DNA of 41,791 bases. Source: a virus. The translations under genes and the position numbers were made by a program. Under the pieces are notes generated by a model, which saw nothing but the letters and a program-made list of their open reading frames with translations, was not told where the DNA came from and ran no database searches. The stretch lies in IMG/VR virus record IMGVR_UViG_3300048927_000491, positions 1 to 41,791 of that record; one strand, 5' to 3'. Every line of letters begins with the position of its first letter. Positions within the stretch are counted from its first letter, which is position 1. This document shows, piece by piece, positions 31,717 through 40,005 of the stretch.

Positions 31717-32769
31717 TTACGCCTTGGCCCCAAGCTGGATGTTCTCGAGCAGGGCACACTTGCCGTACTCTTCGACCATGAAGGCGTCGTTGATGCTTTC
31801 GAAGTTGTCGATCTGATCGAGCGAAGGGTTGTCCTGGATGGCGCGACGGGCGCTGCCGATCTGCCAGTAATAGGACAGGTTCTTGAAGCTGGTGATCAGG
31901 ATCGAGCCGGCCGGGAAGAACGGCACTTGCGCGGTGGGCTTGCCGCCGAGTTGACGGCTCGACATGATTACGTCGCGCGCTACCTGCTCGGTCGCGGTGT
32001 CGCCGGCCTTCTCGACGATCTTGAAGTACTTCTCGTGGACCAGGTCGCTGCCGACGATCACGACCAGGTCGGTCGCGGTGCGGAAGCGCTCGTGCATGAG
32101 ATTGTGGATCGCATCGAAGACCAGCGCATCGAGGTTCTTGTAATCGGCGGAGCCGGCTTCCGAGACGTAGATCTTGTTGTTGTCGAGCGTGCCGTGCGCC
32201 ATGCGCCGCGCGGATGCGTACTGGCGGATCTTGTGCAGCCAACCGTAGTTGACGTCCTGCAGCAGCGGGAAGTCCTCGCGATCGGTCTCGACCGCGGCAT
32301 CGACGCCGTTGAAGCCGATGCACATCACGTCCTCGGCCTTCTGCGCCAGGACCGCGTCGCGCATGAGCTGCTGAAATTCAGGCTGGTGTGCCCAGGCGTC
32401 GAGCAGCTCGTACGACCAGGCGTAATCGTAGTCGGTCTTCTTGCAGAAGTACTGGTCGATCTGGTCGGAGCCGGTGACATCGCCGGGCGTGCGCTTGTGG
32501 CCGGCGCCGCGGTTCGTGCGGCTCGCCAGCGAGCGGTTGACGCCGACACCAACGCGGCTGCCCTGCTGGTTGACGACCGGCACGACGTTCACGCGCGACA
32601 TGAAGTCGCTCACTTCGCGAAGCTTCGCCTGCAGGCGCTGCTCGATCGCGGGGGAGACGTTGAACTGCGACAGCTGGCCGGGCGTCGCGGTCAGCTCTTC
32701 GGGCAGGTTGTTGAGCCGCGCGATCTGCGAGACGAAAGCGTGGACGAGCAGGCGGGTGGACGTGCGCAT
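31717..32769 (-). CDS. N: Major capsid protein gpN
   Basis: A 350-residue P2 gpN homologue (P2 357). VSQIARLNNLPEELTATPGQLSQFNVSPAIEQRLQAKLREVSDF, GSRVGVGVNRSLASRTN and CIGFNGVDAA are diagnostic. In P2 the N-terminal about 31 residues are removed by the O protease. AGGAAGTC-like leader with GGAGA before ATG. Between O and M, as expected. Confidence 0.96.
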   Translation of the reverse strand: MRTSTRLLVHAFVSQIARLNNLPEELTATPGQLSQFNVSPAIEQRLQAKLREVSDFMSRVNVVPVVNQQGSRVGVGVNRSLASRTNRGAGHKRTPGDVTGSDQIDQYFCKKTDYDYAWSYELLDAWAHQPEFQQLMRDAVLAQKAEDVMCIGFNGVDAAVETDREDFPLLQDVNYGWLHKIRQYASARRMAHGTLDNNKIYVSEAGSADYKNLDALVFDAIHNLMHERFRTATDLVVIVGSDLVHEKYFKIVEKAGDTATEQVARDVIMSSRQLGGKPTAQVPFFPAGSILITSFKNLSYYWQIGSARRAIQDNPSLDQIDNFESINDAFMVEEYGKCALLENIQLGAKA

Positions 32770-32808
32770 GTAGGAAGTCTCCGGTGGATGGCGGGGCGAC
32801 GGGCGCGA

Positions 32809-33657
32809 TCAGCAGTCGGTCAGGTGCGCGGCATTGCCGCCGCCGCCGGTCGCCAGCTGGCGCGAGAAGCCCTGCGGCTGCTCGGTACTTTCGAGCTTGG
32901 TCTTCAGGGTGGCGAATTCCGCTTGCAGCGCGGTAAGACCGTCAGTGGCCGGTTTGACGGCGGCCGCGACTTGTTCGCCAAGCGCGGTGCTGAAGGCAGC
33001 AACGTCGAAAGCGTTGTCGTTCGCCGCCTTCGGCTTTGGCTCCTCCTTCGGCTTTTCCTGGTCTGAGCGGCTGAACATGGTGGCCAGGCTTGCGAAGCCG
33101 GCCTTGATCGCGTCCGCTACGCCGGCGCCATCCGTCCCAGCTTGCTCCAACACGATGTCGGCCTCGATGGCGGCGGTGAACAGGTTCTTGGGGTTCTGCT
33201 TGCGCGCGTCGAACATCGGCTTGAGCGCCGAGAAGTTCAGAGCCTCGGTGCCGAGCGAGGCCGGATTGTCGGTCACGGCCAAGCCGACCAACGCGGCCTT
33301 GCCGGTACCGCTGAAATCCTCCGTCACCTCGATCGAAGTGTACTTCTTCTGGTCCCGCTTATTGATCGCGATGAGCTGTTCGTTCGGCTCGATTTGCGCG
33401 TAGAGGGCGAGGCGCTTTTCGGTAGTGCCGTCAATGACGATGTCATCGACCTGGCTCTTCACAGCCGTCACGCTGCCGTAGCAGTTGAAGGGCGGCTCGG
33501 GGCTGAAGCCCCGAATGTGCTCGCAAGAAATCCGAACCGGATAGGTCTCGGCGTTGAAGGTCGAGACGATGTCCTTGATCCAGGACTCCTCGATCTTGCG
33601 ACCGTCGCTGGCGGTGAAGCCCACGACAGCGACGCGGAAAAACTTGCTCTTGGCCAT
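32809..33657 (-). CDS. O: Capsid scaffold and maturation protease gpO
   Basis: A 282-residue P2 gpO homologue (P2 284). Predicted serine-protease triad D18 (ASDGR), H47 (CEHIRG) and S108 (KKYTSIEV) matches D19, H48, S107 of P2. The C-terminal half is a coiled scaffold (AFSTALGEQVAAAVKPATDGLTALQAEFATLKTKLEST). It assembles and trims the capsid. First gene of the leftward head operon; dyad C is centred about 102 bp upstream. Confidence 0.95.
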   Translation of the reverse strand: MAKSKFFRVAVVGFTASDGRKIEESWIKDIVSTFNAETYPVRISCEHIRGFSPEPPFNCYGSVTAVKSQVDDIVIDGTTEKRLALYAQIEPNEQLIAINKRDQKKYTSIEVTEDFSGTGKAALVGLAVTDNPASLGTEALNFSALKPMFDARKQNPKNLFTAAIEADIVLEQAGTDGAGVADAIKAGFASLATMFSRSDQEKPKEEPKPKAANDNAFDVAAFSTALGEQVAAAVKPATDGLTALQAEFATLKTKLESTEQPQGFSRQLATGGGGNAAHLTDC

Positions 33658-33746
33658 GATCGGTCCGGTTCCCCTGGGTGCAGCTGCGGTTCGGCGGTGT
33701 TGATGGCCGCAGAAGGGACGCTCGGGCGGTCACTCTCAAGGGCATG

Positions 33747-33772
33747 CATTTGGACAGCCGCCCGGCCAAATG
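33747..33772. promoter_or_regulatory. Late-promoter dyad C (between O and P)
   Basis: CATTTGG-N12-CCAAATG between the divergent head (O) and terminase (P) operons. Because the dyad is symmetric it could serve both directions, like the paired P2 late promoters at the same location. It is centred 58.5 bp before the P start and 102 bp before the O start. Confidence 0.75.
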
Positions 33773-33817
33773 GAGGGCGGTGCTTGGGGCTTGAGACGCG
33801 CGGCATGGTCGCCGGCG

Positions 33818-35674
33818 ATGACCGGTCCCTTCCTTCCGCAGCCGGGCGCGCCGCCACCATCCTGGCAGTTCGACCCGCGCCGTCATGCGCGCAGCCTGTA
33901 CTGGCGCGGGTGGGGCATCACGCAGATCGCCGGCGAGTTCGCGCTGCACGGTGTCGTCAACGACAAGGGCGCGCCGATTCCGCGCGCGACGATCGAGGCG
34001 TGGAAGCAGCGCGACCGCTGGGATGACGCGCCCTCGATCCAGAAGTTGGAAGACGGCCTGGAGATTCGGCTCCTCACGCTGATCGCAAAGGAGAAGAAGA
34101 CCAGCGGCGACCTGGTCGAAATGGAGGCGCTGAGCCGGCAGATCGAGAGCCTCGCCAAGGTCCGCCGCTACGAGGCGCCCGGCGGCCATGCCGGTGATCT
34201 CAACGACAAGGTCGCCAACCGGAACGCCGGCGGGCGCAAGAAGGCGAGGAAGAACCACTTCACGGCCGAGCAGGCGGCCGAGCTGAAGCGCATCTTCCTC
34301 GACGGCCTGTACGATTACCAGCACCGCTGGTGGCAGGCGCTGAGCCAGCGCACGCGCATGATCCTGAAGTCGCGCCAGATTGGCGCGACGTACTACTTCG
34401 CCTTCGAAGCGCTGATCGACGCGATCGAGACCGGCCGCAACCAGATCTTCCTGTCGGCCTCCAAGGCGCAGGCCCACCAGTTCAAGTCCTACATCGTCAG
34501 TTTCGCCAAGCTGGTCGGCGTCGCGCTGACCGGCGATCCGATGCTGATCACGTCGGACCTGCGGCCGGCGGAGGAAGCGGCGGCCGAGCTGCACTTCCTG
34601 GGCACCAACTTCCGAACCGCGCAGGGCCGGCACGGCAACTTCTACTTCGACGAGTTCTTTTGGGTCCACAGCTTCGAGGAGTTGAACAAAGTCGCCTCGG
34701 GCATGGCGACGCACAAGAAGTGGCGCAAAACCTACTTCTCGACGCCGTCGACCATCGCGCACCCCGCCTATCCGTACTGGACGGGCGAGCGCCGGAATCG
34801 CCGGCGCAAGAAGGAAGACCGGATCGAGATCGACGTCAGCCATGACGCGCTTGCGATCGGCAGCGTCGGGCCCGACCGGATCTGGCGCCACATCGTCAAC
34901 ATCCGCGACGCCGAGGCGGGCGGCTGCGATCTTTTCGACATCGAGGAGCTGCAGGACGAGTACGCGCCTGACGAATTCGCCAACCTGTTCCTGTGCGATT
35001 TCGTCGACGACACGCTCTCGGCCTTCAAGTTCAACGATATGGTCGCATGCGGGTGCGACAGCCTGGTCGAGTGGACCGACTTCAATGCGGAGGCGGCGCG
35101 ACCTTACGGCTCTCGTGCGGTGTGGGCCGGCTACGATCCGCAGGAGAGCGAGACGGGCGACAACGCAGCACTGGTGATCGCGGCGCCGCCGATGACCGAG
35201 GGCGGCAAGTTCCGCATCCTGGAGCGCCACCAGCTGCGCGGCCTAGATTTCGAGCAGCAGGCCGAGTTCATCAAGGCGGTGCTCAGCCGCTACACCTGCA
35301 CGTACCTGGGCATCGACGCGAAGGGCGTCGGCGCCGGCGTCTACCAGCTGCTCGCCAAGCCCGGCGCGCTGCCGGGCTGCTCGGTGGCCAAGATCGAGTA
35401 CTCGCTCGAGCTGAAGGCGCAGATGATCATGAAGGCGCAGAATGTGATCCGCCGCGGTCGCCTGGCCTTCGACAGCATGCTGCTCGACATCGTCTCGGCA
35501 TTCGTCTCGATCAAGAAGACCCTGACCACCAGCGGGCGCAACGTCACCTTCAAGGCCGGGCGCGGCGGTGAGGACGGGCACGCCGATCTGGCGTGGGCGA
35601 CCATGCATATTCTGATGAACGAGCCGCTCGACGGCAAAGAGAAGCCGAAGGGCACGATGGAGATTCTCGAATGA
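33818..35674 (+). CDS. P: Terminase large subunit gpP (ATPase/nuclease)
   Basis: A 618-residue P2 gpP homologue (P2 590). N-terminal DNA-binding region (ARSLYWRGWGITQIAGEFAL). Atypical Walker A KSRQIGATYYF at about 184, Walker B FYFDEFFW at about 275. The C-terminal RNase H-like nuclease has acidic residues in WAGYDPQES, YLGIDAKG and GHADLAWAT. It drives DNA packaging. The ATG at 33818 gives the conserved N-terminus; 16 upstream codons overlap dyad C. Stop overlaps Q start. Confidence 0.95.
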   Translation: MTGPFLPQPGAPPPSWQFDPRRHARSLYWRGWGITQIAGEFALHGVVNDKGAPIPRATIEAWKQRDRWDDAPSIQKLEDGLEIRLLTLIAKEKKTSGDLVEMEALSRQIESLAKVRRYEAPGGHAGDLNDKVANRNAGGRKKARKNHFTAEQAAELKRIFLDGLYDYQHRWWQALSQRTRMILKSRQIGATYYFAFEALIDAIETGRNQIFLSASKAQAHQFKSYIVSFAKLVGVALTGDPMLITSDLRPAEEAAAELHFLGTNFRTAQGRHGNFYFDEFFWVHSFEELNKVASGMATHKKWRKTYFSTPSTIAHPAYPYWTGERRNRRRKKEDRIEIDVSHDALAIGSVGPDRIWRHIVNIRDAEAGGCDLFDIEELQDEYAPDEFANLFLCDFVDDTLSAFKFNDMVACGCDSLVEWTDFNAEAARPYGSRAVWAGYDPQESETGDNAALVIAAPPMTEGGKFRILERHQLRGLDFEQQAEFIKAVLSRYTCTYLGIDAKGVGAGVYQLLAKPGALPGCSVAKIEYSLELKAQMIMKAQNVIRRGRLAFDSMLLDIVSAFVSIKKTLTTSGRNVTFKAGRGGEDGHADLAWATMHILMNEPLDGKEKPKGTMEILE

Positions 35675-36729
35675 GCAGCACCAGCAAGCGCGCGCGCCGC
35701 ATGAGTCGACGAGAGGCTGCCGCCGCGAGCAAGGGCGCGATCGTCGCGACCAACGACAATCGCAGCTCCGTCCAGGCTTTCACGTTCGGCGATCCGGAGC
35801 CGGTGCTCAGCCGCGCGACGATGCTCGACATGCTGGAATGCTGGCACAACAGCCGCTGGTATGAGCCGCCGATCTCGCTCGACGGGCTCGCGCGCGCGTT
35901 CCGCGCCTCTCCACATCATTCGAGCGCGATCATCCTGAAGCGCAACATGCTGGCCGCGAGCCTCGACCCGGCATCGCTGATCTCGCGCGGGCAGTTTGCC
36001 GGGCTCGTGCAGGACTTCCTCGTCATGGGGAACGGCTATGTGCGCGAGGTGCGCAATCGCCTGGGCGGGCTGATGCGCCTCGAGCACTCGCTGGCCAAGT
36101 ACACGCGGCGCGGTGTCGAGCCGGGCCGGTTCTGGTGGGTGCCTGGATACAAGAACGAGGTCGAGTTCGATCGAGGCACGGTGCACCAGCTCATGGCGCC
36201 CGACGTCAACCAGGAGATATATGGCCTGCCAGAGTACCTTTCGGCGCTGCAGTCGGCATTGCTGAACGAAAACGCGACGCTATTCCGCCGGCGCTACTTC
36301 GAGAATGGGAGCCATGCCGGCTACATCCTCTACGCGACCGGGCAATTCGGCGACGGTGACATCGACAAGATGCGCGAGGCGCTCAAGAAATCGAAGGGCC
36401 CGGGCAACTTCCGCAACATGTTCGTCCACTCGCCCGAGGGCAAGGATAACGGGATTAAGATCCTGCCGATCGCCGAGGTGGGCGCCAAGGACGAGTTCCT
36501 CGGTATCAAGAATACCACGCGCGACGATGTCCTGGCGGCGCACCGCGTGCCGCCGCAGCTGCTCGGCATAGTGCCGGCGAACGCCGGCGGCTTCGGCGAT
36601 GTGACCAAGGCCACTGATGCGTTCTTCGAGCTGGAGATCGAGCCGTTGCAGTCGGTGTTTCTGGAGTTGAACGACGTGCTCGGCATGGAAGCAATCCGCT
36701 TTCGAGAGAGGGCAAAAGCTTCCGCCTGA
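35671..36729 (+). CDS. Q: Portal protein gpQ
   Basis: A 352-residue P2 gpQ homologue (P2 344): FTFGDPEPVLSRATMLDMLECWHNSRWYEPPISLDGLARAFRASPHHSSAI, GLVQDFLVMGNGYVREVRNRLGGLMRLEHS and DVLAAHRVPPQLLGIVPANAGGFGDVTKA are diagnostic. It forms the dodecameric portal at the packaging vertex. ATG at 35671 overlaps the P stop (ATGA). The 136 bp after it hold the next gene's promoter. Confidence 0.96.
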   Translation: MSSTSKRARRMSRREAAAASKGAIVATNDNRSSVQAFTFGDPEPVLSRATMLDMLECWHNSRWYEPPISLDGLARAFRASPHHSSAIILKRNMLAASLDPASLISRGQFAGLVQDFLVMGNGYVREVRNRLGGLMRLEHSLAKYTRRGVEPGRFWWVPGYKNEVEFDRGTVHQLMAPDVNQEIYGLPEYLSALQSALLNENATLFRRRYFENGSHAGYILYATGQFGDGDIDKMREALKKSKGPGNFRNMFVHSPEGKDNGIKILPIAEVGAKDEFLGIKNTTRDDVLAAHRVPPQLLGIVPANAGGFGDVTKATDAFFELEIEPLQSVFLELNDVLGMEAIRFRERAKASA

Positions 36730-36831
36730 GGTGCTGAAACCGCGGCCATATTGCCCTTTGGACCGGCTTCGCTGAAGCCCGAGAGTTGCGCGATCAATCT
36801 AGAGATCGGTTGCTGCGGAGCGCTTCCTCGG

Positions 36832-36859
36832 TTGCGGCGGGTGTGGGACCGGTTACTAT
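36832..36859 (+). promoter_or_regulatory. Sigma70-like promoter before the lipoprotein gene
   Basis: TTGCGG (36832-36837), 16-bp spacer, TACTAT (36854-36859). The expected transcript start falls at or a base or two before the ATG at 36866, which lacks a Shine-Dalgarno, suggesting leaderless translation. Confidence 0.4.
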
Positions 36860-36865
36860 GCTCAC

Positions 36866-37378
36866 ATGATCGAAAAGTGGCTTAGCCTCATATTCGCGAC
36901 GTTTGTTCTTACAACCTCTGCTTGCGGGCAGGCCTCAACGAACGTTGTTACGAAGACTGAAGATAAGAGCACAGGGCCTCTTCTAGGCAAGGTGCTTTTT
37001 TCCCAAGAAAGCATTTCCATCATGCTTTGTGATGGCAAAAGAAGCACGTGTGATATGCCCAATACGCAGGAAGAGATCGAAAGGCGCTATTGCAATCTGA
37101 CTTTCAGCGAGGATGGTGTCCGAGCGTTCAAGCAATTCCCTATCGTGCGAAGCGACAAAGATGGGATCTTCGGGGCATACTGGATCACAGGAACGGGAAG
37201 CCGATCACGCGAGTCAGGGCCCTTCGGTCATCTCGGGAGGTATGGCTGCGAAGTGCGCTTCGATGATGTTAGCGATGTTGACGTCGGGCCGCCGTATTTT
37301 TTCGATATTCCGACTCCTGAAGATGCAGAGAGATCGCGAACCTACAAGGCGGCGAAAGAACGCCGCACCGATCGCTAA
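36866..37378 (+). CDS. Probable secreted lipoprotein, lysogenic-conversion candidate
   Basis: 170 residues. Signal peptide MIEKWLSLIFATFVLTTSAC with a lipobox-like TSAC, giving Cys20 as the lipidated residue. The mature part has four further cysteines (IMLCDGKRSTCDM; RRYCNL; YGCEV), which could form two disulfides. No family recognised. It lies after the portal gene, less GC-rich than its neighbours, with its own promoter. Phage lipoproteins at such sites often block superinfection; that role is inferred. Confidence 0.65.
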   Translation: MIEKWLSLIFATFVLTTSACGQASTNVVTKTEDKSTGPLLGKVLFSQESISIMLCDGKRSTCDMPNTQEEIERRYCNLTFSEDGVRAFKQFPIVRSDKDGIFGAYWITGTGSRSRESGPFGHLGRYGCEVRFDDVSDVDVGPPYFFDIPTPEDAERSRTYKAAKERRTDR

Positions 37379-37466
37379 ATCACCCCACAAGCAGCAAGTT
37401 GAACTGCGGTAGCGCTGCGGCTCCTCTCGGACGATTACGTAGGCGGAGCCGGCGCGATGATGTAGC

Positions 37467-37742
37467 TCAACGACCGGCCCGACGTGCCGGTGACGTGTAA
37501 GCCGGCGATCGTGTGCCGTCAGCCAACGCCACGTGAGGGAAGGCCTCACGGAAGCGAAGCGCATCGGCGGGCTCAAGAAAGTAAATCGCGTGCGCCGAGC
37601 CGCCTATCATCGTGGCACTGGCGCGAGCGAAGTTGCCGGCGCCCAAATTTTCTCGCAGCCAGATCTCGATGCGATCTCCCTCGTGACCCAGGCCATAGTC
37701 CGGCACTGCGATCTTGAGGCGGACGGGGGAAGGCCAGGTCAT
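37467..37742 (-). CDS. Hypothetical small protein
   Basis: 91 residues: MTWPSPVRLKIAVPDYGLGHEGD, then IEIWLRENLGAGNFARASATMIGG, AIYFLEPADALRFREAFPHVAL. The alternating strand/helix pattern suggests a compact alpha/beta domain. Only a weak GAAGA precedes the ATG. The protein-like composition and absence of a competing frame support it. Bases 37379-37466 hold nothing recognisable. Confidence 0.6.
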   Translation of the reverse strand: MTWPSPVRLKIAVPDYGLGHEGDRIEIWLRENLGAGNFARASATMIGGSAHAIYFLEPADALRFREAFPHVALADGTRSPAYTSPARRAGR

Positions 37743-37802
37743 CGGTCTTCGATTGCGGGGTGCTACGGCGACTCATCAGAGTGGAACGTAGAGGGAACGG
37801 TG

Positions 37803-37833
37803 GGGTCGCGCAACATTGTTGCGTCGCGGACCC
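37803..37833. other. Strong hairpin in 274-bp intergenic region
   Basis: CGCAACA-T-TGTTGCG (37809-37823) is a perfect 7-bp inverted repeat flanked by GGGTC and GACCC, giving a longer imperfect stem. It lies after the 38017-38793 gene and before the 91-residue gene (both leftward). It may be a terminator without U-tract, or a protein site. The rest of 37743-38016 shows no gene. Confidence 0.4.
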
Positions 37834-38016
37834 GCCCCGCCGCGACCCCTCGGCGCGCGCTTTTCCCCCCGCCTCGCCCGCGCACTTTTCGTGTCCCGTT
37901 TGATGCATCGTCAACGATCGCCTGTGGTGGCTGGGGTCCTAGGCCGATTGGCCCATTGATCGGGTGTTCCGCTGATGCGTATCGATGCAGCTGGGCGGCT
38001 CTGAGCGGCAGCAAAC

Positions 38017-38793
38017 CTACTCACCATCGTGCGGCGCCGGTAGCCGTTCCGCGCCGTCCGAGATGTCCCTCTTTGTGGCGGCGCGAAATGCAGCCGCACC
38101 TTGAGATGTTGAGCCGCCAGCGTAGAACTCGTCGGGGTCAAACCTATGGCGTCTGATTATCTCAAGTTCGGCTGCGGAAGCTCGCGCCAACGCTTCGTAA
38201 CCGTTCTGAAATGCTTCCGCCACTCCAGCATTTACCTTAGGCAAGGCGATTTGTAGCAGCCGATCTAAGGATATCACATTCTTTGCGGTGTAATTGGCGA
38301 TGGAGTGGACTGCAGAAAGCGAGGTGTGTCCGGAAATGACCCTTGCAACCAAAGCCTCACGGTTAATCCGTTCGCCTCGTCTGCTACCGCTCGGCCCCAC
38401 ATGTGCAACTTCTTCGCTTCGCAACTTCAAGATGCGGTGATGTTCGTCGCGCTGCTCGGGCGTGAACCATCCTGAGGTAGGTAGAGCTCTGCGGACTTTG
38501 GCTTGCGGATCGAAAGCTCGGGCATAGAGTATAACTGAGTGCGAGAACAACGCACCAGCCACCAATGCCTCATCGGCCGACTGCGTGCGGTGCTGACCGC
38601 CGGGATCAGATTGATCGAAGGCTCTAAGCAGTTCGATCGACGCGTGCGCTCGCTTTAGATCCCGCTCCGCCGTGTCCCACTGAGTAATGCCTCTGAACGC
38701 ACCGGCTAGCTTCTTCCCCGAAGGGTGCCTATCCAGCTCGATCGCGGCGGCAGTTAGGTCGAAAAGTAGCGGATCGGAGCTGGGTAGAGGCAT
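38017..38793 (-). CDS. Helical cargo protein with HEPN-like RxxxxxH motif
   Basis: 258 residues, mostly helical, no family recognised with confidence. HHRILKLRSEEVAHVG contains R-x5-H in a context like AbiU2/HEPN proteins, whose conserved Arg and His form an RNase site. VEAFQNGYEALARASAAELEIIRRHRFDPDEF near the C-terminus is also helical. ATG 38793 used; a GTG one codon upstream is alternative. Less GC-rich than the structural genes. If HEPN, it could be an abortive-infection RNase, but the match is short. Bases 38794-39021 show no convincing gene. Confidence 0.5.
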   Translation of the reverse strand: MPLPSSDPLLFDLTAAAIELDRHPSGKKLAGAFRGITQWDTAERDLKRAHASIELLRAFDQSDPGGQHRTQSADEALVAGALFSHSVILYARAFDPQAKVRRALPTSGWFTPEQRDEHHRILKLRSEEVAHVGPSGSRRGERINREALVARVISGHTSLSAVHSIANYTAKNVISLDRLLQIALPKVNAGVAEAFQNGYEALARASAAELEIIRRHRFDPDEFYAGGSTSQGAAAFRAATKRDISDGAERLPAPHDGE

Positions 38794-39021
38794 CACGTAC
38801 TCGGCATAGCGCTAGGAATGGCTTGCGATCGTACATCTGCGCTTTCCGGTCAAACTGTGGAGGCCAGCCGATAGACGGCAGGTAGTGGCTGGCACGGCCC
38901 TTGCTCTTGGCCCCCTGGATACCCCTGGGCGGCGCAGCCGCCCTCGCACGCCGGCTCCGCTGGCGCTCCGCTGAAGGCAGAAACAGGCATCTAGGCATGG
39001 GGGACAATACAAATCTGACGC

Positions 39022-39045
39022 CTGAGGGCGCCCTAGCGCCCTCAG
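39022..39045 (-). terminator. Hairpin overlapping the stop of the replication gene
   Basis: CTGAGGGCG-CCCTAG-CGCCCTCAG is a perfect 9-bp stem with a 6-base loop. On the minus strand its first bases include the TGA of the gene ending at 39042, and a moderately T-rich stretch follows. On the plus strand TCCTTTTCCCTT follows, so it may work in both directions. Confidence 0.55.
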
Positions 39046-39980
39046 TCCTTTTCCCTTCGTTCTGTAGGGGGGGATTGAAGCGGCTTTTCCAGACTTTCAT
39101 GAGGGAAAGAGTGGATGCCGAGGCGGGCGTTGTAGGCGTGCTGGGCTACCGCATCGTCAGGGTGGCGGATAGTGGCCCACTGCGACGTTGGGATGTCGCC
39201 CATAAGCGCCGTCTCGGCGTTTATGAAGGCTGCCTCTGCGAGCTGGGCATCACGGTGCTTGCGGTTTGTGAACAACTGCTTGGCCTGCGAGAGACCTTTG
39301 CCCACGCGGCAGGCAATGCGCTGGGCTCGGTTCGGTACGACGCCTGAGCCCACGCGATCGGGGTGCGCCTCGAGCTTTACGCCGCGCCGTGAGAGGATCT
39401 GGCGGATGAGCATTTGCACGCGCGAGGGCAGGCGCGTGATCTCGAAGAAGTACGCATTCGGTGCCGCCTTGACCTTCTGGCCGACTTTATTCCCGGTGGG
39501 CTCGCAGCGCCGCACCCAGTCGATCAGTCCGAGGTCGCGCAGTATGTTGAGGTGCTTGTAGACCGTGTCGCGGCAAATGTTGGCCGCTGCGGCGATCATC
39601 TCGTAGGTGGCGATGCAGTCGCCCGTCTTGAAGTCGACGAAGTTGAGGACGGCGCCGAGCGTGTTCAGCAGGTTCCACTTGAGAACGCGCCGCTTCTTTG
39701 GCGCCGGCGCGCCAGGCTGGGCATCAGCACGAGCCCGCTGCGCGTCGACATAAGCCGCCCGTGCTTCCTTGTTCTCGGTGTCAAACCACGCCTTAGCCGC
39801 TTCGACGATTGTTGCGAGGACGATCTTGCCCTGGCGTTCGGTTCCATCGCCGAGCTTCCGGCCGACGTCGGCCCGGCGATCGTCGACGTTGTAGGTTCGC
39901 CGCCACAACCTGACTTGCGCCTCGGTACTGGGGACGCTGACAGCGCCTGCCAGCAGCTTGCCGATTGAAGCCGCGCTCAT
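39042..39980 (-). CDS. Winged-helix protein, replication-initiator-like
   Basis: 312 residues. The centre (LKWNLLNTLGAVLNFVDFKTGDCIATYEMIAAAANICRDTVYKHLNILRDLGLIDWVRR) is a clear winged helix, followed by NAYFFEITRLPSRV, as seen in initiator-like proteins of plasmids and phages. The N-terminal part has a helical VEAAKAWFDTENKEARAAYVDAQ stretch. No relaxase or P2 gpA motif (paired Tyr, HUH) is present here. Located next to integrase, it is the best candidate for the missing phage replication function, but could be a regulator. Confidence 0.6.
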   Translation of the reverse strand: MSAASIGKLLAGAVSVPSTEAQVRLWRRTYNVDDRRADVGRKLGDGTERQGKIVLATIVEAAKAWFDTENKEARAAYVDAQRARADAQPGAPAPKKRRVLKWNLLNTLGAVLNFVDFKTGDCIATYEMIAAAANICRDTVYKHLNILRDLGLIDWVRRCEPTGNKVGQKVKAAPNAYFFEITRLPSRVQMLIRQILSRRGVKLEAHPDRVGSGVVPNRAQRIACRVGKGLSQAKQLFTNRKHRDAQLAEAAFINAETALMGDIPTSQWATIRHPDDAVAQHAYNARLGIHSFPHESLEKPLQSPPTERREKD

Positions 39981-40005
39981 CGTGCGGCCTCCCTGGTCTC
40001 GGGGC

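Noticed and set aside
33443-35230. Open frame of 595 codons on the minus strand opposite terminase P and O
   Set aside because: The plus-strand P and minus-strand O proteins are clear homologues. The antisense frame has no motif and results from high third-position GC.
37573-37914. 113-codon minus-strand frame overlapping the 91-residue gene
   Set aside because: It runs through the hairpin region with Arg/Gly-rich low-complexity sequence and lacks a ribosome site.
38729-39100. 123-codon minus-strand frame between the replication-like gene and the HEPN-like gene
   Set aside because: It overlaps the stop hairpin of the replication-like gene and reads as Arg/Pro-rich noise with no start signal.
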